DNA of 64,000 nt, from contig NC_067198.1 in the NCBI RefSeq assembly GCF_000699445.3, positions 34,686,536-34,750,535 on the forward strand, given 5' to 3'. This document shows positions 25,523 through 37,211 of the stretch, one piece after another. Made by a program: the position numbers and the translations under genes. The DNA comes from Schistosoma haematobium (lineage: Eukaryota > Platyhelminthes > Trematoda > Strigeidida > Schistosomatidae). How positions within the stretch are numbered: position 1 is the stretch's first letter; each line of letters opens with the position of its first letter. Under the pieces are notes generated by a model. The model was not told where the DNA came from. It saw nothing but the letters and a program-made list of their open reading frames with translations, and searched no databases.

Positions 25523-26877
25523 CTGTTCAATTTACTTTTGATCTTAACAATTGTAAATCATTGGGAATTTTATCAGATATGAAATACTCTTATAGGATGT
25601 TACGGAATGAATTGACTTTTTTGTACTCACTGAGTTGATCTTAATCAATCAGAATCAACTAAGTAGAATAGTGCAAAATATTACAAAAAGTGATTTAGAA
25701 CAAGACCAATGTGTGTTGATATATATATATAATTTGCACAATAAACAGAGAAGATGAGAATGATGAAGATGTCATGAACATTCAGTATAAGTGAAATATA
25801 ATCTGTTATATCAAAACATGCTTAAAATGCTGTTTGTTTATGAATTTATAGCACTATGGAAAACATAGTTTTGTAAGAAATGGGTTAGTTAGTATTGGAA
25901 TTTCATTTTTGATGATGGCAGATTTATCTTTGTCAAACGAAATTATCTTTTTAAAAGATTCTCTTTTAAGAATCCATTGATAGCGGCTTTACCAAAATAT
26001 AGTTATACAGTTACTAAACAGTTTACAAAATCTATCAAGCATAGTACAATGCATAAACAGTAATTCTATACGGTATATATAAGCATATTTAAACATAGTT
26101 TTTATTATGTCCTATCATTGACCAGTACACATGGACGATTTTAAGCAACTCATAAGCAACAAGGATGAGAGAGGCTGATACTCTTTGATTGATGGTTTAC
26201 TCAATACTAGTCGCGAACGAAGATGAAGAACAAAAGACTAGTGATCACCAGTCTAAGACCTTTATTATATTTCAGACATTCATTTGTATACATACTAGAT
26301 CAGATCATTTAGCAGTATTCCCATGGAACAACAACATTAATGATGAGAAAAATGGAGTACTGTGTACACAAATAATCGATTCTCGTTAACGAATGGAAAA
26401 TGTTATAGTAACAGTAGATTCGAAAACTTTTACCTCATAGTTAAATCGTCACTTACTACAGTTTTAAAACTTGTTAGATGATGAATGTTCAGACAGTTGG
26501 GTCAGTTTGCATACAGTAAATATATGATGATAAATTATCTTTCAAAACTAAAAGCAGCTAGTCGAATAAGGTAGGAATTTCCTATTGCCTCCTTATTTTA
26601 AAAACGAGTTAAACTGTGAGCAATAAAATCAGAAACGAAGACAATGAGTGCTAGTGTACTTAATACATAAGAAAAGCTCAATTATATACATATTGACAAT
26701 AACTGCTTATGAATGTAAACAGAGTGAAATTCTGAATGATTAACTAATTAATTCGAAGAAGAGGGATGTGTTCGTGGTAATAAGTAATTCAATTTTCGAG
26801 GTGTTACAAGTAATTGGCTTACTTATCACAATTATATCTTTCTTCCAACCATTTGATTTAACCATTCAACACTATGG
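25523..26877. other. No gene recognised
   Basis: AT-rich with chance frames only. Confidence 0.5.
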
Positions 26878-27115
26878 ATTTGAGTCCCGGAGTGAATATC
26901 AACTCTGGGATGCAGATACATCCAACTGACGAGTCCCAAATAGTACGAAACGCGCATCCTGGATTCCACTGCTCGCCACCGTCCATCTTTGCTATAATAC
27001 TTGTGAGTTAAAGCAATATTGAAGCAATCCGCACAAGATGCACATAATACTGATCAATTGCGGTTTAAAATATCAATGGGAAGATTCAAACAAACAACAT
27101 CAAATGAACTTAAAC
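26878..27115 (+). repeat. Sm-alpha-like hammerhead repeat, family 2, best copy
   Basis: Contains GGATTTGAGTCCCGGAGTG (decayed B-box region), a hammerhead at 26919-26964, CTGGATTCCACTGC and the tail with GATTCAAACAAACAAC. The order matches the schistosome Sm-alpha retroposon as I recall it. Confidence 0.75.
26919..26964 (+). ncRNA. Hammerhead ribozyme motif, Sm-alpha type
   Basis: CATCCAA, core CTGACGA, stem II GTCC/GTAC (one mismatch), GAAA, short stem III, triplet ATC, then CTGGAT pairing with ATCCA of stem I. Core bases are intact; the stem II mismatch may weaken it. Confidence 0.55.
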
Positions 27116-27722
27116 TTGTGATATGAATAAATTATTTAATACTACTAATCCGTTAGTATCGTTTTGTTGTTCTAAGAGACACATAGATGTGAGTGTAGAG
27201 CTATGATGACGAACTAATTCGAAAGAAATGTTTCTTTGCTTTGTTTGTCTTCCAATGAATTAAAGTTGTTAAAATTGGAAGAGACTACAAAACACAGTCT
27301 GAACAAAGTTCTATTGTTATGTATCATAAAAAGCAGTCATTATTCTGATGCTCAAAGAGATGAAACTGTCAAAACAATAGAAAGATCATTTCTGTTACTG
27401 ATTGTAAAGCATTTTCTTTTAATAATCTATATTTAGGACTAAAATTAGTCAGTCTCTGTTATTAAGTATATTCCATGAACGAAATCCTCTCTGTTACTGG
27501 TGTCCATTTAGTATTAAAATTATCAAAATCACTTTCTATGTTATTGTTTGATGTTTATTTGAAGCTAATCAATACCGCTCTTTCAAATAAGTACAATAAT
27601 TTTGTTCATCCTAAAGCAAAACTAATTATGGCAAATAAATCAGTATCAAGAAAATGAGTAGATAAGATAATGAGTAGAAAATATGTTTTCGATTAATATC
27701 ATCTTGATTATAAGTAAATAGT

Positions 27723-27810
27723 ATATTTGTAGTATCCCAATGAGTAGAAAAATTAGATTTTCTGACGTTTCGTGGCTTAGTGTAAGTCACTTCTTCAGAA
27801 GAAGTGACTT
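27723..27810 (-). repeat. Small inverted-repeat element, one end, with a 27-bp palindrome
   Basis: ATATTTGTAGTATCCCAATG through ATTTTCTGACGTTTCGTGGC matches the right half of the element at 52633-52771 in reverse. It ends in a near-perfect palindrome at 27784-27810 (13-bp arms AAGTCACTTCTTC, one-base centre). Confidence 0.55.
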
Positions 27811-28331
27811 CAGAAGTTTGTGTTGAGAACAGAGAACAAAACTTCATCAAAATCATCCACCTGAGCTACAAATCTCCATTATCTCATAATTATGTTATAT
27901 CCTAACTAAGATTAAAGTACGAGTAACTTCTGCGAACTATTAGTGGAGTAATATTATCTATATATTCTTATTGTATAACTATTCAGTAATTAGATTGAGT
28001 ATGTCTATATTCCTCTTATTATAAGCTTCATTTTGATCTTTCGATTATTATTATTATTATACGATTTACTGTCCCTAAGTTATACACAGTATATTAATTA
28101 CAACAAATCGTTGAGAAATATGGTAAGCTCTTTGAAATGCTTATGAGGAGAAAATTTGACAATTTCTACTTCAGAATCATTAATAATCTAGTAAGACTTT
28201 ACTTTCTCCGACGCTTGCTTTTTTGTTGTCTACCTTAACATAGAAAAAGTGACTGGCAATGTAAGTAAGGATAGCGAAGTGACAGAATATGTTTACTGTA
28301 AGTTCTTTGTGGTTGTATGTTTAACTTAACA

Positions 28332-28755
28332 TGTAGTGTCGGCTGCTATGTTAACCCTACATAGTTTATTCTAGCTTCCGGATAAGCCAGTTTATTCATC
28401 CTTCGCAAGTTACACTGTGACCTAGTTAATTATTCGCTTATCAATCTTGACAGTTTCTATGTGAGTGTATGTATGTGCATTCCCTTTGTTATTCATCACA
28501 TGCCTGTAACTTATTTTTTTCAGCTAGGAAATATCGATTAACGATTGATTAAATTGAGTTGACTAACTTACCTTCTCCACTGCGTGTTATTTCGCTTCGT
28601 TGAGTGTACAAAATATGAGTATTTGAAATTCATTCTTGTACTTGACTTATTTAATTGCGTTATACACTGATGTAATTTAAGTCGATGATTATAATCAAGG
28701 ATTGGCGAAACATATATTTCGATAACAATCATTCATACGATCCAAATGGAGTCAG
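28332..28755 (+). repeat. Dispersed LTR-like repeat, copy 1
   Basis: Starts TGTAGTGTCGGCTGCTATG and ends near CCAAATGGAGTCAGA. A diverged copy lies in reverse orientation at 50938-51365 with the same two ends. Size, TG start and end near TCA suggest a solo LTR, but I find no target duplication for either copy. Confidence 0.6.
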
Positions 28756-29299
28756 ATGAAAGGGCCAAAAATGTATATACAATTCACAAACTTAATTTTC
28801 TGCATCAAATATTGTTAGTCCTTTATCAGTAGAAATGATGTATCAATAAACGTTTGCACAATTCTTTGTTTTATCTTCATCATAATTTCATGGGCAGATA
28901 CAACGATAATCTTAAGGTTTATCTGTTTCTGATGACTAGAGATTATTAAGTATTTGCATCATAACATCTCAATTCGTCATGAAAACTTGCAAGTGCTGCA
29001 TCAGTTTAGATGCTTCGCTGGAACGTTGAGTCGTATATATAATTTTATTGACAATGACAGTATATTTGGATGGATACTAACAAGGTTACGAAAGAACATG
29101 AACTTTCACTAAGCTTTCACGGATCTGAGACACTATACATTTCGCGCTCGTAATATGCGTAAATTTGTTATATTTATATTTAGAAGACCCATTGGAAGAT
29201 GTCAATATTGAACAAAGTTATCGTTAACCTGTAAATCGTTTGTTCATTTAATTTCCCTTATTCAGCAATACGCTTCAGCTAATCAATTAGTTGAAGGAA

Positions 29300-29495
29300 G
29301 ACATGTGGAGATATGCATGACAAGCTTATTTTGTAAACAGTTTTTGATGTTATTTGTATTTATCCTGTCAATTTTTCACTGCATGTACATTTTTCATTAA
29401 ATGATTGTACGTGTTGTTTAAGTTTATGACCTTGAACACCTTTTCTTCCGTCGTGTTATTTTCATAGCATGACACACGCTGTCACGTACTAACAA
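29300..29495 (+). repeat. Dispersed repeat upstream of the gag fragment
   Basis: Second copy of the repeat at the left window edge. It lies about 400 bases before the gag start at 29921, so it may be LTR or leader sequence of that retrotransposon; this is inference. Confidence 0.55.
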
Positions 29496-29920
29496 ATACA
29501 CTGTTACACACATACCTCTTGTTCTCCATTCGCTCGTGATTGTGTTAATTGAACTCTAACTCAAATACCGTTCACATTTATAGACTATAATCGAAATATA
29601 TCATATTCTACATTTGGTTATACCACTGGAAGTATATCAATCTTACAGGAATCTTCAATCATCTATAATTGTGGGTTTTGGTACAAGACTCAACCGGAAC
29701 ACTCACAAACCTGCCGAATTAAGTATCGTCTTTAGATTTTGTTATGTTTATAACATTTTAAGTGATATATTAACATTACTATGTGTACTTAATAACTCCG
29801 TTATCATTTTTGACTTCATATATTGTTTGGTCTACCATAATTATCTGGTGAGCCTCGAGTGTATTATGGTCGTTATATTGCTTATATTTTTACTTGACAC
29901 ACTAGTTTATTTTTCACATT

Positions 29921-31375
29921 ATGTACTCTCCAAATAAACTTATCGACATAGATTGCCCTCCAGTGAATCCCCTCAACTCATCGCATTCAGACGATAATAT
30001 TTTAAGCTCAGTTAACACCATTTTCGCGTTCAGACTACTGGCATACGGTGCCGATAACCCCAGGGTCTGGTTCGCGTTAATAGAAGCCTTATTCTTAGCG
30101 AGAGGCATACGCCCCCGGGCGACCAAATATGCCTATGTTATCAGCTCACTTCCCATCGAAACCGCTACGGAAGTCGGAGATTCGATCGGCCATGTACCAG
30201 AGACTGATTCTTACGACAAAATTAAAGCCGCCGTAATACAACGTATATAATTCTCTGATGAAAAAAAACTACAGCAACTGCTTACATCATGCGAACTAGG
30301 GGACAAGAGACCATCGCAGTTGCTATGACGTATGAAACATCTAGCGAGTCCATATAAATTAGATGAAGCATTACTTAAACAAATGCGGTTCCAACGACTA
30401 CCACATAACGTGAGACAGATTCTTAGTGTGTCAGGGTATTCCGTCAATCTGGAAGACCTAGCAGAGATGGCGGACAAGATGATGGAGATCCACCATGATA
30501 TCATTGTGTTAATGCGGTACGGACCTCTGGTAAGGAAGATACGAACACCACATTTAACATCTAGCAACAGTAAACGCAGTTGACATAATAACAGGCTACT
30601 ATCACGACTATCCATTCTCGACCGGCTAGATCCACGACTGGGAAAAGACCAGTTTCCAGACAGCGCCCTAAATCACCTAGACGGGCAGCTGGAATTTGTT
30701 GGTACCATTTGAAGTATGGTGGAAAAGGACGGCGCTGCACACAACCGTGCAACTTCACAACAAACAACCATGAGAACCAGGGAAACGGGACGGTCAGACA
30801 GTAATGGCGACGTCTGTTACTGGTCAACATGCCATCTGCCTCTTCCACATCAGGGACCGTACTTCTGGCCCAGACTTCTTAGTCGATACAGAAGCAGAAA
30901 TCAGCATAGTCCCACTGCACCTCTCTCGTCGACAACAAATACCAAGTCGCCACTCATTGTGGCTAACGATACGGTCATCAAAACCTATGGAGAGTAATCC
31001 CTCTTTTTAGACCTCGGATTCCGGAGAAGATTCACATGGGTTTTTATAGTCGCCCACGTCAAACAACCCATTCTCGAGGCCAACTTTCTTAGCGCCTACA
31101 GTCTATTAGTAGACATGAACAAAAAGAAGCTGACTGACAAAAATACACGTTTGCCGGTGAACGGTACACTATACACCGACTACGAAATACATGGTGTACG
31201 AATAATGGAACCTGTGAACAACCTTTTTACCGATATCCTGACTAAATACGAGTGCGTCACTAAAGCGGACTACTAAAAAGAATGCAGCATACATCATATG
31301 AAACATCACAATTCTGAGTTCATGTATTGTTTGGTTCATCACAGACATAAGTTTTAAATCGGAAAACAAATAAAT
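29921..31375 (+). pseudogene. CsRn1/Boudicca-type LTR retrotransposon fragment: gag, protease, start of RT
   Basis: Gag reads from 29921 with the family core (NPRVWFALIEALFLARGI, then TKYAYVISSLP) and continues in the same frame past stops at 30248 and about 30326 to 30583. A frame change later, a CHCC knuckle C-x2-H-x9-C-x3-C lies at 30697-30750, the mark of the CsRn1 clade. The protease motif is FLVDTEAEISIVP (30876-30914): the catalytic D-T-G is D-T-E. The frame then runs through NFLSAYSLLVDMNK into a damaged start of RT (HH..., about 31290-31350) and stops matching at about 31375. No LTR pair brackets it. The piece at 29660-29715 resembles the leader just after the primer site of the element at 33426. 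Confidence 0.8.
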
Positions 31376-33425
31376 AGCTTTTCAGCTTAATAGATACAAT
31401 TCTGAAGAAAAAAATCAATTGAGAAACAAACGGTCAAACTTTATTAAGAGTATCAAATTCAACAAGTAAATGTAACAGCAGCAAACAGAACGTACCTTTA
31501 AGTGTTTTGCCTGTTTTAAACAATGCTCTTCATTTGATGATCATTGTAGAATATCACCTAGTCATTTATTGTTGGCAAAGGAATTACAGAAACTCGAAGC
31601 AGTACTATGAAATTTTAGAAAAGTCCATTAACAGTGTTTATAATGCTGTTTGAATCTACAGTTTACATAGAATAATGACATCATTTGAAAGCACTGTAAG
31701 ATCCATTTTGAATGCTTGTGTGTTTGTGAAAATCCCTCCATGTATATACTTGCACCTTGTTCCTATTGATCCTCTTAGTTGTACATTGTTAACTTTTTGA
31801 CTACATTTGAATTGTTAATATTTGTATTTATTATAGTTTTTGTTTTTACTACACCTTCACTAATCCCCCGTGTTTCTTCCCGAACTGTACTTATGTTGTT
31901 TTACTTTATACTAAGTCTGGGCGGCAGCCATTTTGGTTTGTTCCTGCTTTTGATTGCTTGACCTGTGTTGACTGGAATTGTGCATTTTGGTTGTGAATTG
32001 AAGCACTCTTCCAGAACTGAAAACACTCTGTGTTATAGAGCGACCAATTATTACCTTTTGAACGAATCTGTACGTGATCTATCCAGACAGGATAGAATAA
32101 CATTTATTTGTGGTGATTGTTTAGATTTGATCAATTGAACAATTATTGGTTGGATAGCTGAGTGGTTATATTTGTTTAGAACCGTCATCTTACCCAATTA
32201 CTTTGTTTTGGTTTCAATCAGGCGAGGGCGCGTATCTGACTCATCCAGACAGCTGTCCTTCACTCCAAACCGTAGTTTGGAGCTTACAAGCACTACTTCG
32301 ATATTACTCATCCAAATGCATTAGATTTTTTTAATAATTTAGTCAGTGATTGCAGATTCTATTTACAGAAATTTATTCGCGATCTCTATAACAGACATAT
32401 TATAAATTCGTATCCACTAACAACATAGTTCAGTCACTATATTTGAAACATACATGCATCGTTTTACTTATGATGAATATGTCCCTATTAATATAAAACT
32501 GTGATGTTATATGCAGATCCTGTATATGTTCATAAAAATGGAAAAAACGATTATCAACGTTAACCATTTCTCACATAAATTTTTTTTCTCAGATAAGAGA
32601 TAGGCACGACAGCATTATGTCAGTTCCGTAAAAAATAATGATACTTTTAATGGTTGGAACTATTTATGCTTAAGTACGACCAACGTATAATGTTAAAAAA
32701 TAGTTTAACTCAGAATTGCTTCAACCTGAAGTTACCAAAAACCTACCAGTCATTCCTGTTTATCAACATCCTTAGGGTGGTGAATCAAATTTTAAAGTTG
32801 GAACTCATGTTTGCTTAAGAAATCTGACTGCGAGTTAATAAATAGTGAATTTTACTTGCTTGAGTACAAATTGTTACAAATAGCCACATTAAGTTGACTT
32901 AAAATTCACTTAGGTAGTAAACAACTCTGTCAAACTACTAATTAACCAAGACAGGATTCAAATGAATCACAATTAGTAGTCAACGTTATTTTGCTAAAAT
33001 GCCGGAGGAATGGTGGCTATCATTTAGATAGTGGTAACTTACATGCAGTTTAATATCTAATTTTTCATGCGATTTTGTTAAAACGGCATTATTGAGCGGT
33101 TTTGTGTCAGCGAATGTTCCAAGCACATTCATAGCCCAGAGATAAGTATATTCTTCAAAATAGCGGTCAAGTTATTGGTCGTCATTTTCATATTGGTAGT
33201 TGGAGGGAGGTTTCGGTCTTATTCTACTCTTATTTCTTTCAGAATCTTAAAGCCTAATATGCCTGTCAGCAGGTACGCTTTTCGAAAAGCCTAATCTCGC
33301 GCTATTACTAAGGGTACAACGATTCATCAAAAGATGTCGTTATTATCTCTCCTGGCAGGAATCTCACAACTTTCAGATATTAACGACTGGAACGTTCGAA
33401 CATATTTTGTACATTCTCTTTAGAG
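31376..33425. other. Sequence between the two LTR-retrotransposon remnants
   Basis: No reverse transcriptase or RNase H continuation of the gag fragment is visible here, so the two remnants are separate insertions. Short frames only. Confidence 0.5.
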
Positions 33426-33832
33426 TGTAGTGACTCACATTTATCACGAGAACACGACTTGTTTAATAAAAACAATTATTATTACGACCAACTGTACCAG
33501 TGTTTGTTCTAATGTGCTTTTGTTTGACTGTGCTAATGACAGCTATTTTGTGCTTCCATTCTTATACTTACACTTCGATTGTAACTTCGCGCGAATTCGG
33601 TTACCTTCTGTAACCAAGGTTGTATCCTGGCACGATCTCGGTATCCTTTCGATGCCACGAGATCGCCAGCAAATATAACTCGACTTGGTCCATTACTTGC
33701 CTTCTGGTATTTGGCTTCTCGGGGATTTTATGGATCTATTTGGTTACGTCCAACCTTCGCCTTCTGATCTACTTGGCACGTGTTTCTTTGTAGCGGTGTT
33801 CATAGTTATTCTTAACTCGACGCCACACTACA
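33426..33832 (+). repeat. 5' LTR, 407 bp
   Basis: Starts TGTAGTGACTCAC and ends CCACACTACA (TG...CA ends). It is repeated at 35509-35915 with equal length. CAAATATAACTC near 33669 is a possible core promoter element. The 82-codon open frame inside both LTRs is part of the repeat and not a gene. Confidence 0.92.
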
Positions 33833-33834
33833 AT

Positions 33835-33846
33835 TGGTGACCCGTA
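33835..33846 (+). other. Primer binding site, tRNA-Trp type
   Basis: TGGTGACCCG lies two bases after the 5' LTR. TGGTGACCC is the start of the classic tRNA-Trp primer site, also used by CsRn1-clade elements. The match is clear for about ten bases and then fades. Confidence 0.65.
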
Positions 33847-34079
33847 TTTTGGAACACGCCTCAACCCCTGGTCAAATCTTCCAAAGAAGCCAATTCGGTG
33901 AGTCTATGATTTATCTATCCACGTCTGTTGTATATTTTCATATTTTTAAATATATAATATACTCGACATGACGAATAACGATAAGAATAGTATTAGTATA
34001 ATAGACTCACATGTATGTGTACCGAATCCTTGTTACCTTTTATTCGCGTGACGATGAATTCCACGCTTTATTCGAGAAA

Positions 34080-34948
34080 ATTTCCCCTATTAACTATTCT
34101 CCTCGCTGACCCGGCTGCTTGGTACGGAATGCATTCGCATACGCATTAACGTCTACCTCCCAGCATCAAATGGTTAACTTGAACGGTTTCACTACCAACT
34201 TAAAAGTGCTCTACGAGCACACGAAAACGACAACTGGTACGAAACCTTATCGCTCGTCCTCTTAGGTATTCGAACGAGCTTGAAGGCAGATATCCAATGT
34301 TCCGCCGCTGAACTTGTATACGGCACGACATTGCGTCTGCCCGGAGAATTCTCCACACCACGGAGCAGACCTAATTTCGGTAAATCAGACTACCTCCATC
34401 GATTGTCTGCATTTATGCGAACGCTGTCTCCGATGTCAACTCAAATACAACATCGACAGGTCGCTCTCCCTCGAGAGTTATCTACCCGTACACGTGTTTT
34501 CATATGAGTAGATTCGGTACGCAAACCTTTGCAACAACCTTACGAAGGCTCTTTTCACGTGATCGCTCGTCACGAAAAGACCTTCAAGGTTGACCGACAT
34601 GGCCGCGTCGAACTCGTCAGCATTGATCGTCTCAAACCAGCACACGTCGATGACAGTGCCCTATCTGATAACCTGAGATTCAATGCTAGACCTATCAAAC
34701 CTACTAGCGGGATCCTTAAACCTTCTTCAGGTCCCACGCTAGATACATCTGAGACCTCATTCTCACGTCCCGGTCAACAGCACGCGTCATCTGCACCGTC
34801 TACGGATGAGACGACAGTCTCACGCCCAGATCAGCAGACCACGCCACCCTTGACCTTGGATGAGATTGCAGGCTCACGAGATATGAACGAGACTGCCGTC
34901 TCACGTTCCGGTCGCCGAGTACGGTTGCCCGTACGCTTCCGCGACTAG
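34080..34948 (+). pseudogene. Integrase C-terminal remnant of the deleted LTR element
   Basis: One frame reads LLGTECIRI, a stop in place of the residue before LERFHYQLK (the third catalytic acid of integrase lies in ERFH), then LVLLGIRTSLKADIQCSAAE, LVYGTTLRLPGEFS, a second stop at 34505, and PYEGSFHVIARHEKTFKVD and VSIDRLKPAHVDD. This is the standard pol C-terminus of Ty3/gypsy-like elements. At least two stops break it. Confidence 0.82.
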
Positions 34949-35489
34949 CCGCACAGTTAACAAACGATACGATGTAGGGTTATTTCTATACTACACGCAC
35001 GCTACACTCTTCTCTTTTTTGATTTTCTTTTTGTTTCCTGAGCCTACGCCTTCGACCATCTCCGTTTGGTTCCGTCGACTTCAGTCAACTTTGGCGAAAG
35101 CTGGATTGGCCACCTATGCTCTTGTCAACGCACTCAGTCGATATATTGGTTTCGAATGCTTGGCATACGCTTGGTCTCGAACTTGATCGTTATGGTGGCT
35201 TCTGGTCTTTTGGCTCAACGTGGTTTCGTCCTACGTCTGCAGCGTTTCTGCTCCGCATTCCCTACGAACGCCCTCTTCAGATTCTGGATACAAACCACTC
35301 TGGTGTAGCATGCCGACTCAAGCAACAAATACAGCACATCGCTCCTGGTACTGTTCTCCGAAAACGACCTTCGTTGGCAACTCGACGATCAACGATCGCT
35401 TTTCTGTTCGCCAATTCATCCATCCTACAATCGCTCGTCAGCCGATCAGTCCCACGATTTAAAGCGCTACTTATCGAAAGTGTAAACCC

Positions 35490-35508
35490 TTTTTTAGCGG
35501 GAGGCTCC
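35490..35508 (+). other. Candidate polypurine tract before the 3' LTR
   Basis: GCGGGAGG lies a few bases upstream of the 3' LTR start, preceded by a T run (CCCTTTTTTAGCGGGAGGCT). Short and interrupted, but in the right place for plus-strand priming. Confidence 0.45.
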
Positions 35509-35915
35509 TGTAGTGACTCACATTTATCACGAGAACACGACTGGTTTAATAAAAACAATTATTATTATAACCAACTGTACCAGTGTTTGTTTTAACGTGC
35601 TTTTGTTTGACTGCGCTAATGACAGCTATTTTGTGCTTCCATTCTTATACTTACACTTCGATTGTAACTTCGCGCGAATTCGGTTACCTTCTGTAACCAA
35701 GGTTGTATCCTGGCACGATCTCGGTATCCTTTCGATGCCACGAGATCGCCAGCAAATATAACTCGACTTGGTCCATTACTTGCCTTCTGGTATTTGGCTT
35801 CTCGGGGATTTTATGGATCTATTTGGTTACGTCCAACCTTCGCCTTCTGATCTACTTGGCACGTGTTTCTTTGTAGCGGTGTTCATAGTTATTCTTAACT
35901 CGACCCCACGCTACA
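35509..35915 (+). repeat. 3' LTR, 407 bp
   Basis: Same length and ends as the 5' LTR, about 98% identical by eye. It is followed immediately by the target duplicate AGAG. Confidence 0.92.
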
Positions 35916-36421
35916 AGAGGTATGCTCCAAAGAAATGCCTTGTTGAGTTTTCGTTAGCCCTGGATCAAAAAATGTTCTGATGTGACAAAAACACTGTGGG
36001 CGATTTGATACATCATGACTACATGCTACGCAATATTTCTGTACTATACTAGTCCCAATTTAAAACTGGCAAAAGGATTAACTAATGTATTACAGTTCAA
36101 GTACCTTTAGGTTACCACCCTTTCAGCTATTTCCGAAAATCTGGTGTTCTCACTGGGTCAGCTGGTCTTCTTCTCAAATAAATTTTTTATTAGATATTGA
36201 ATACTATTCTAAATAGTTTGGGTGTCTGGCTGTAGAATGAACTTTACTACAGCGTAGGTATTATTAGGAAGTGTTATACTGGAACGATCTGAAGAGTGCA
36301 AAGTAAACTGATATTAGGACGGATCGGATATCGGAGAATTGGGAAGTACTGGTACTTGAATCACATGTCACAAGAGAATCCAAAACCGTTCACCACTGTT
36401 TACCATTAGCGTTCTGAATTG

Positions 36422-37211
36422 ATGACATATGGGAGACTGTTCTCATTAGATGTAATCAAAAGTATGAAGCCATTCCTTAAAACATATTCTGAAGTTAAAA
36501 AAGTCGTCTTTCTTCTAGGAACTGACCATGAAAACATTGAGTTGTGTTTACAGTTGCGCGACCTAGGATCTCAATATAATATGCCGCAAGATTCGAAATA
36601 CTTGCTAATTAGGTACTCATCTGTGGTTTTGAGGAATTTGAGGATATTGAACTATGATTTTGACACACACAACGTTCCTAAACAAGCAGATTCATTTTCG
36701 TAAGTTAAAGGCTCGCCAAATAAACTACTGAAGGTCTTTTTTCAAAATATCCCGCAAAGCGGAGTTTATACATATACTCCACTTCTTATTTCGGACTCTA
36801 AACCCTGTGAAATATGACACGGAGTTAAGGTATTAACCAAGTAATTATATAATCCATAAAGGGCGTTTCTAGGGCCTAAATCTGATGTTGGGTTCAAGAA
36901 TGCGACTTACCGCTGGTTACGCATTTTGTCAGCTGAGGTGCGTTTATTTCCATTTAACGTAGGTAGTTTCCTAAAGTGATCTCCAACTTTTTCGCCACTT
37001 GGGGTTGCCCTGCTGGTGTTGGCGTTATGCGTCTTCTGGCTAATCTATCTTCTTACGTCTTAGTAATTTCAAACGGCATGTTATCCTTCAACAAACAAAT
37101 CATGGAAAATGACCCTAACTGTGAATGGGTGTCATTCAACTCTATAGGAATTGTTCAGCGCAATCTAAAACGTTCACTTTCCCACATTATTTCGGAAGAT
37201 CTGCTCCAAAG
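36422..37211 (+). CDS. HAUS6: HAUS6 N-terminal domain, exons 1-4 with three tiny introns
   Basis: Four exons separated by introns of 34 nt (36700-36733), 32 nt (36830-36861) and 29 nt (36938-36966), each GT...AG. The phases are 2, 2, 0, and exon 4 ends in phase 2. The second intron uses the AG at 36860-36861 and the third uses the second AG of a GTAGGTAG doublet; the alternative acceptors give stops. The joined frame gives the conserved helical block of HAUS6, whereas reading through any of the introns hits a stop. Very short introns near the 5' end are a known habit of schistosome genes. The part of exon 1 before about residue 40 matches nothing I recognise; a potential in-frame intron of 57 nt (GTATGA...TTCTAG) lies there and could shorten the N-terminus. 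Confidence 0.72.

Larger units (their letters stand above)
33426..35915 (+). mobile_element. Internally deleted LTR retrotransposon with target-site duplication
   Basis: A complete insertion: LTR (33426-33832), primer site, about 1.7 kb interior, LTR (35509-35915), flanked by AGAG on both sides (33422-33425 and 35916-35919). The interior keeps the first codons of gag (ATG near 33969) and then jumps to the end of integrase (from about 34080). Most of gag, protease, RT, RNase H and the integrase core are gone. The LTRs differ at about eight of 407 positions, so the insertion is fairly young. It cannot move by itself; whether a full-length relative could mobilise it is inference. Confidence 0.88.

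Noticed and set aside
30211..30848. Minus-strand frames of 134 and 95 codons
   Set aside because: Shadows of the retrotransposon gag on the plus strand.
33430..33678. 82-codon frame repeated at 35513-35761
   Set aside because: Lies wholly inside the two LTRs; repetition comes from the LTRs, not gene duplication.
35116..35595. 159-codon plus-strand frame and overlapping ones
   Set aside because: They span the 3' untranslated interior and LTR of the deleted retrotransposon; no family likeness, and the LTR part is non-coding.
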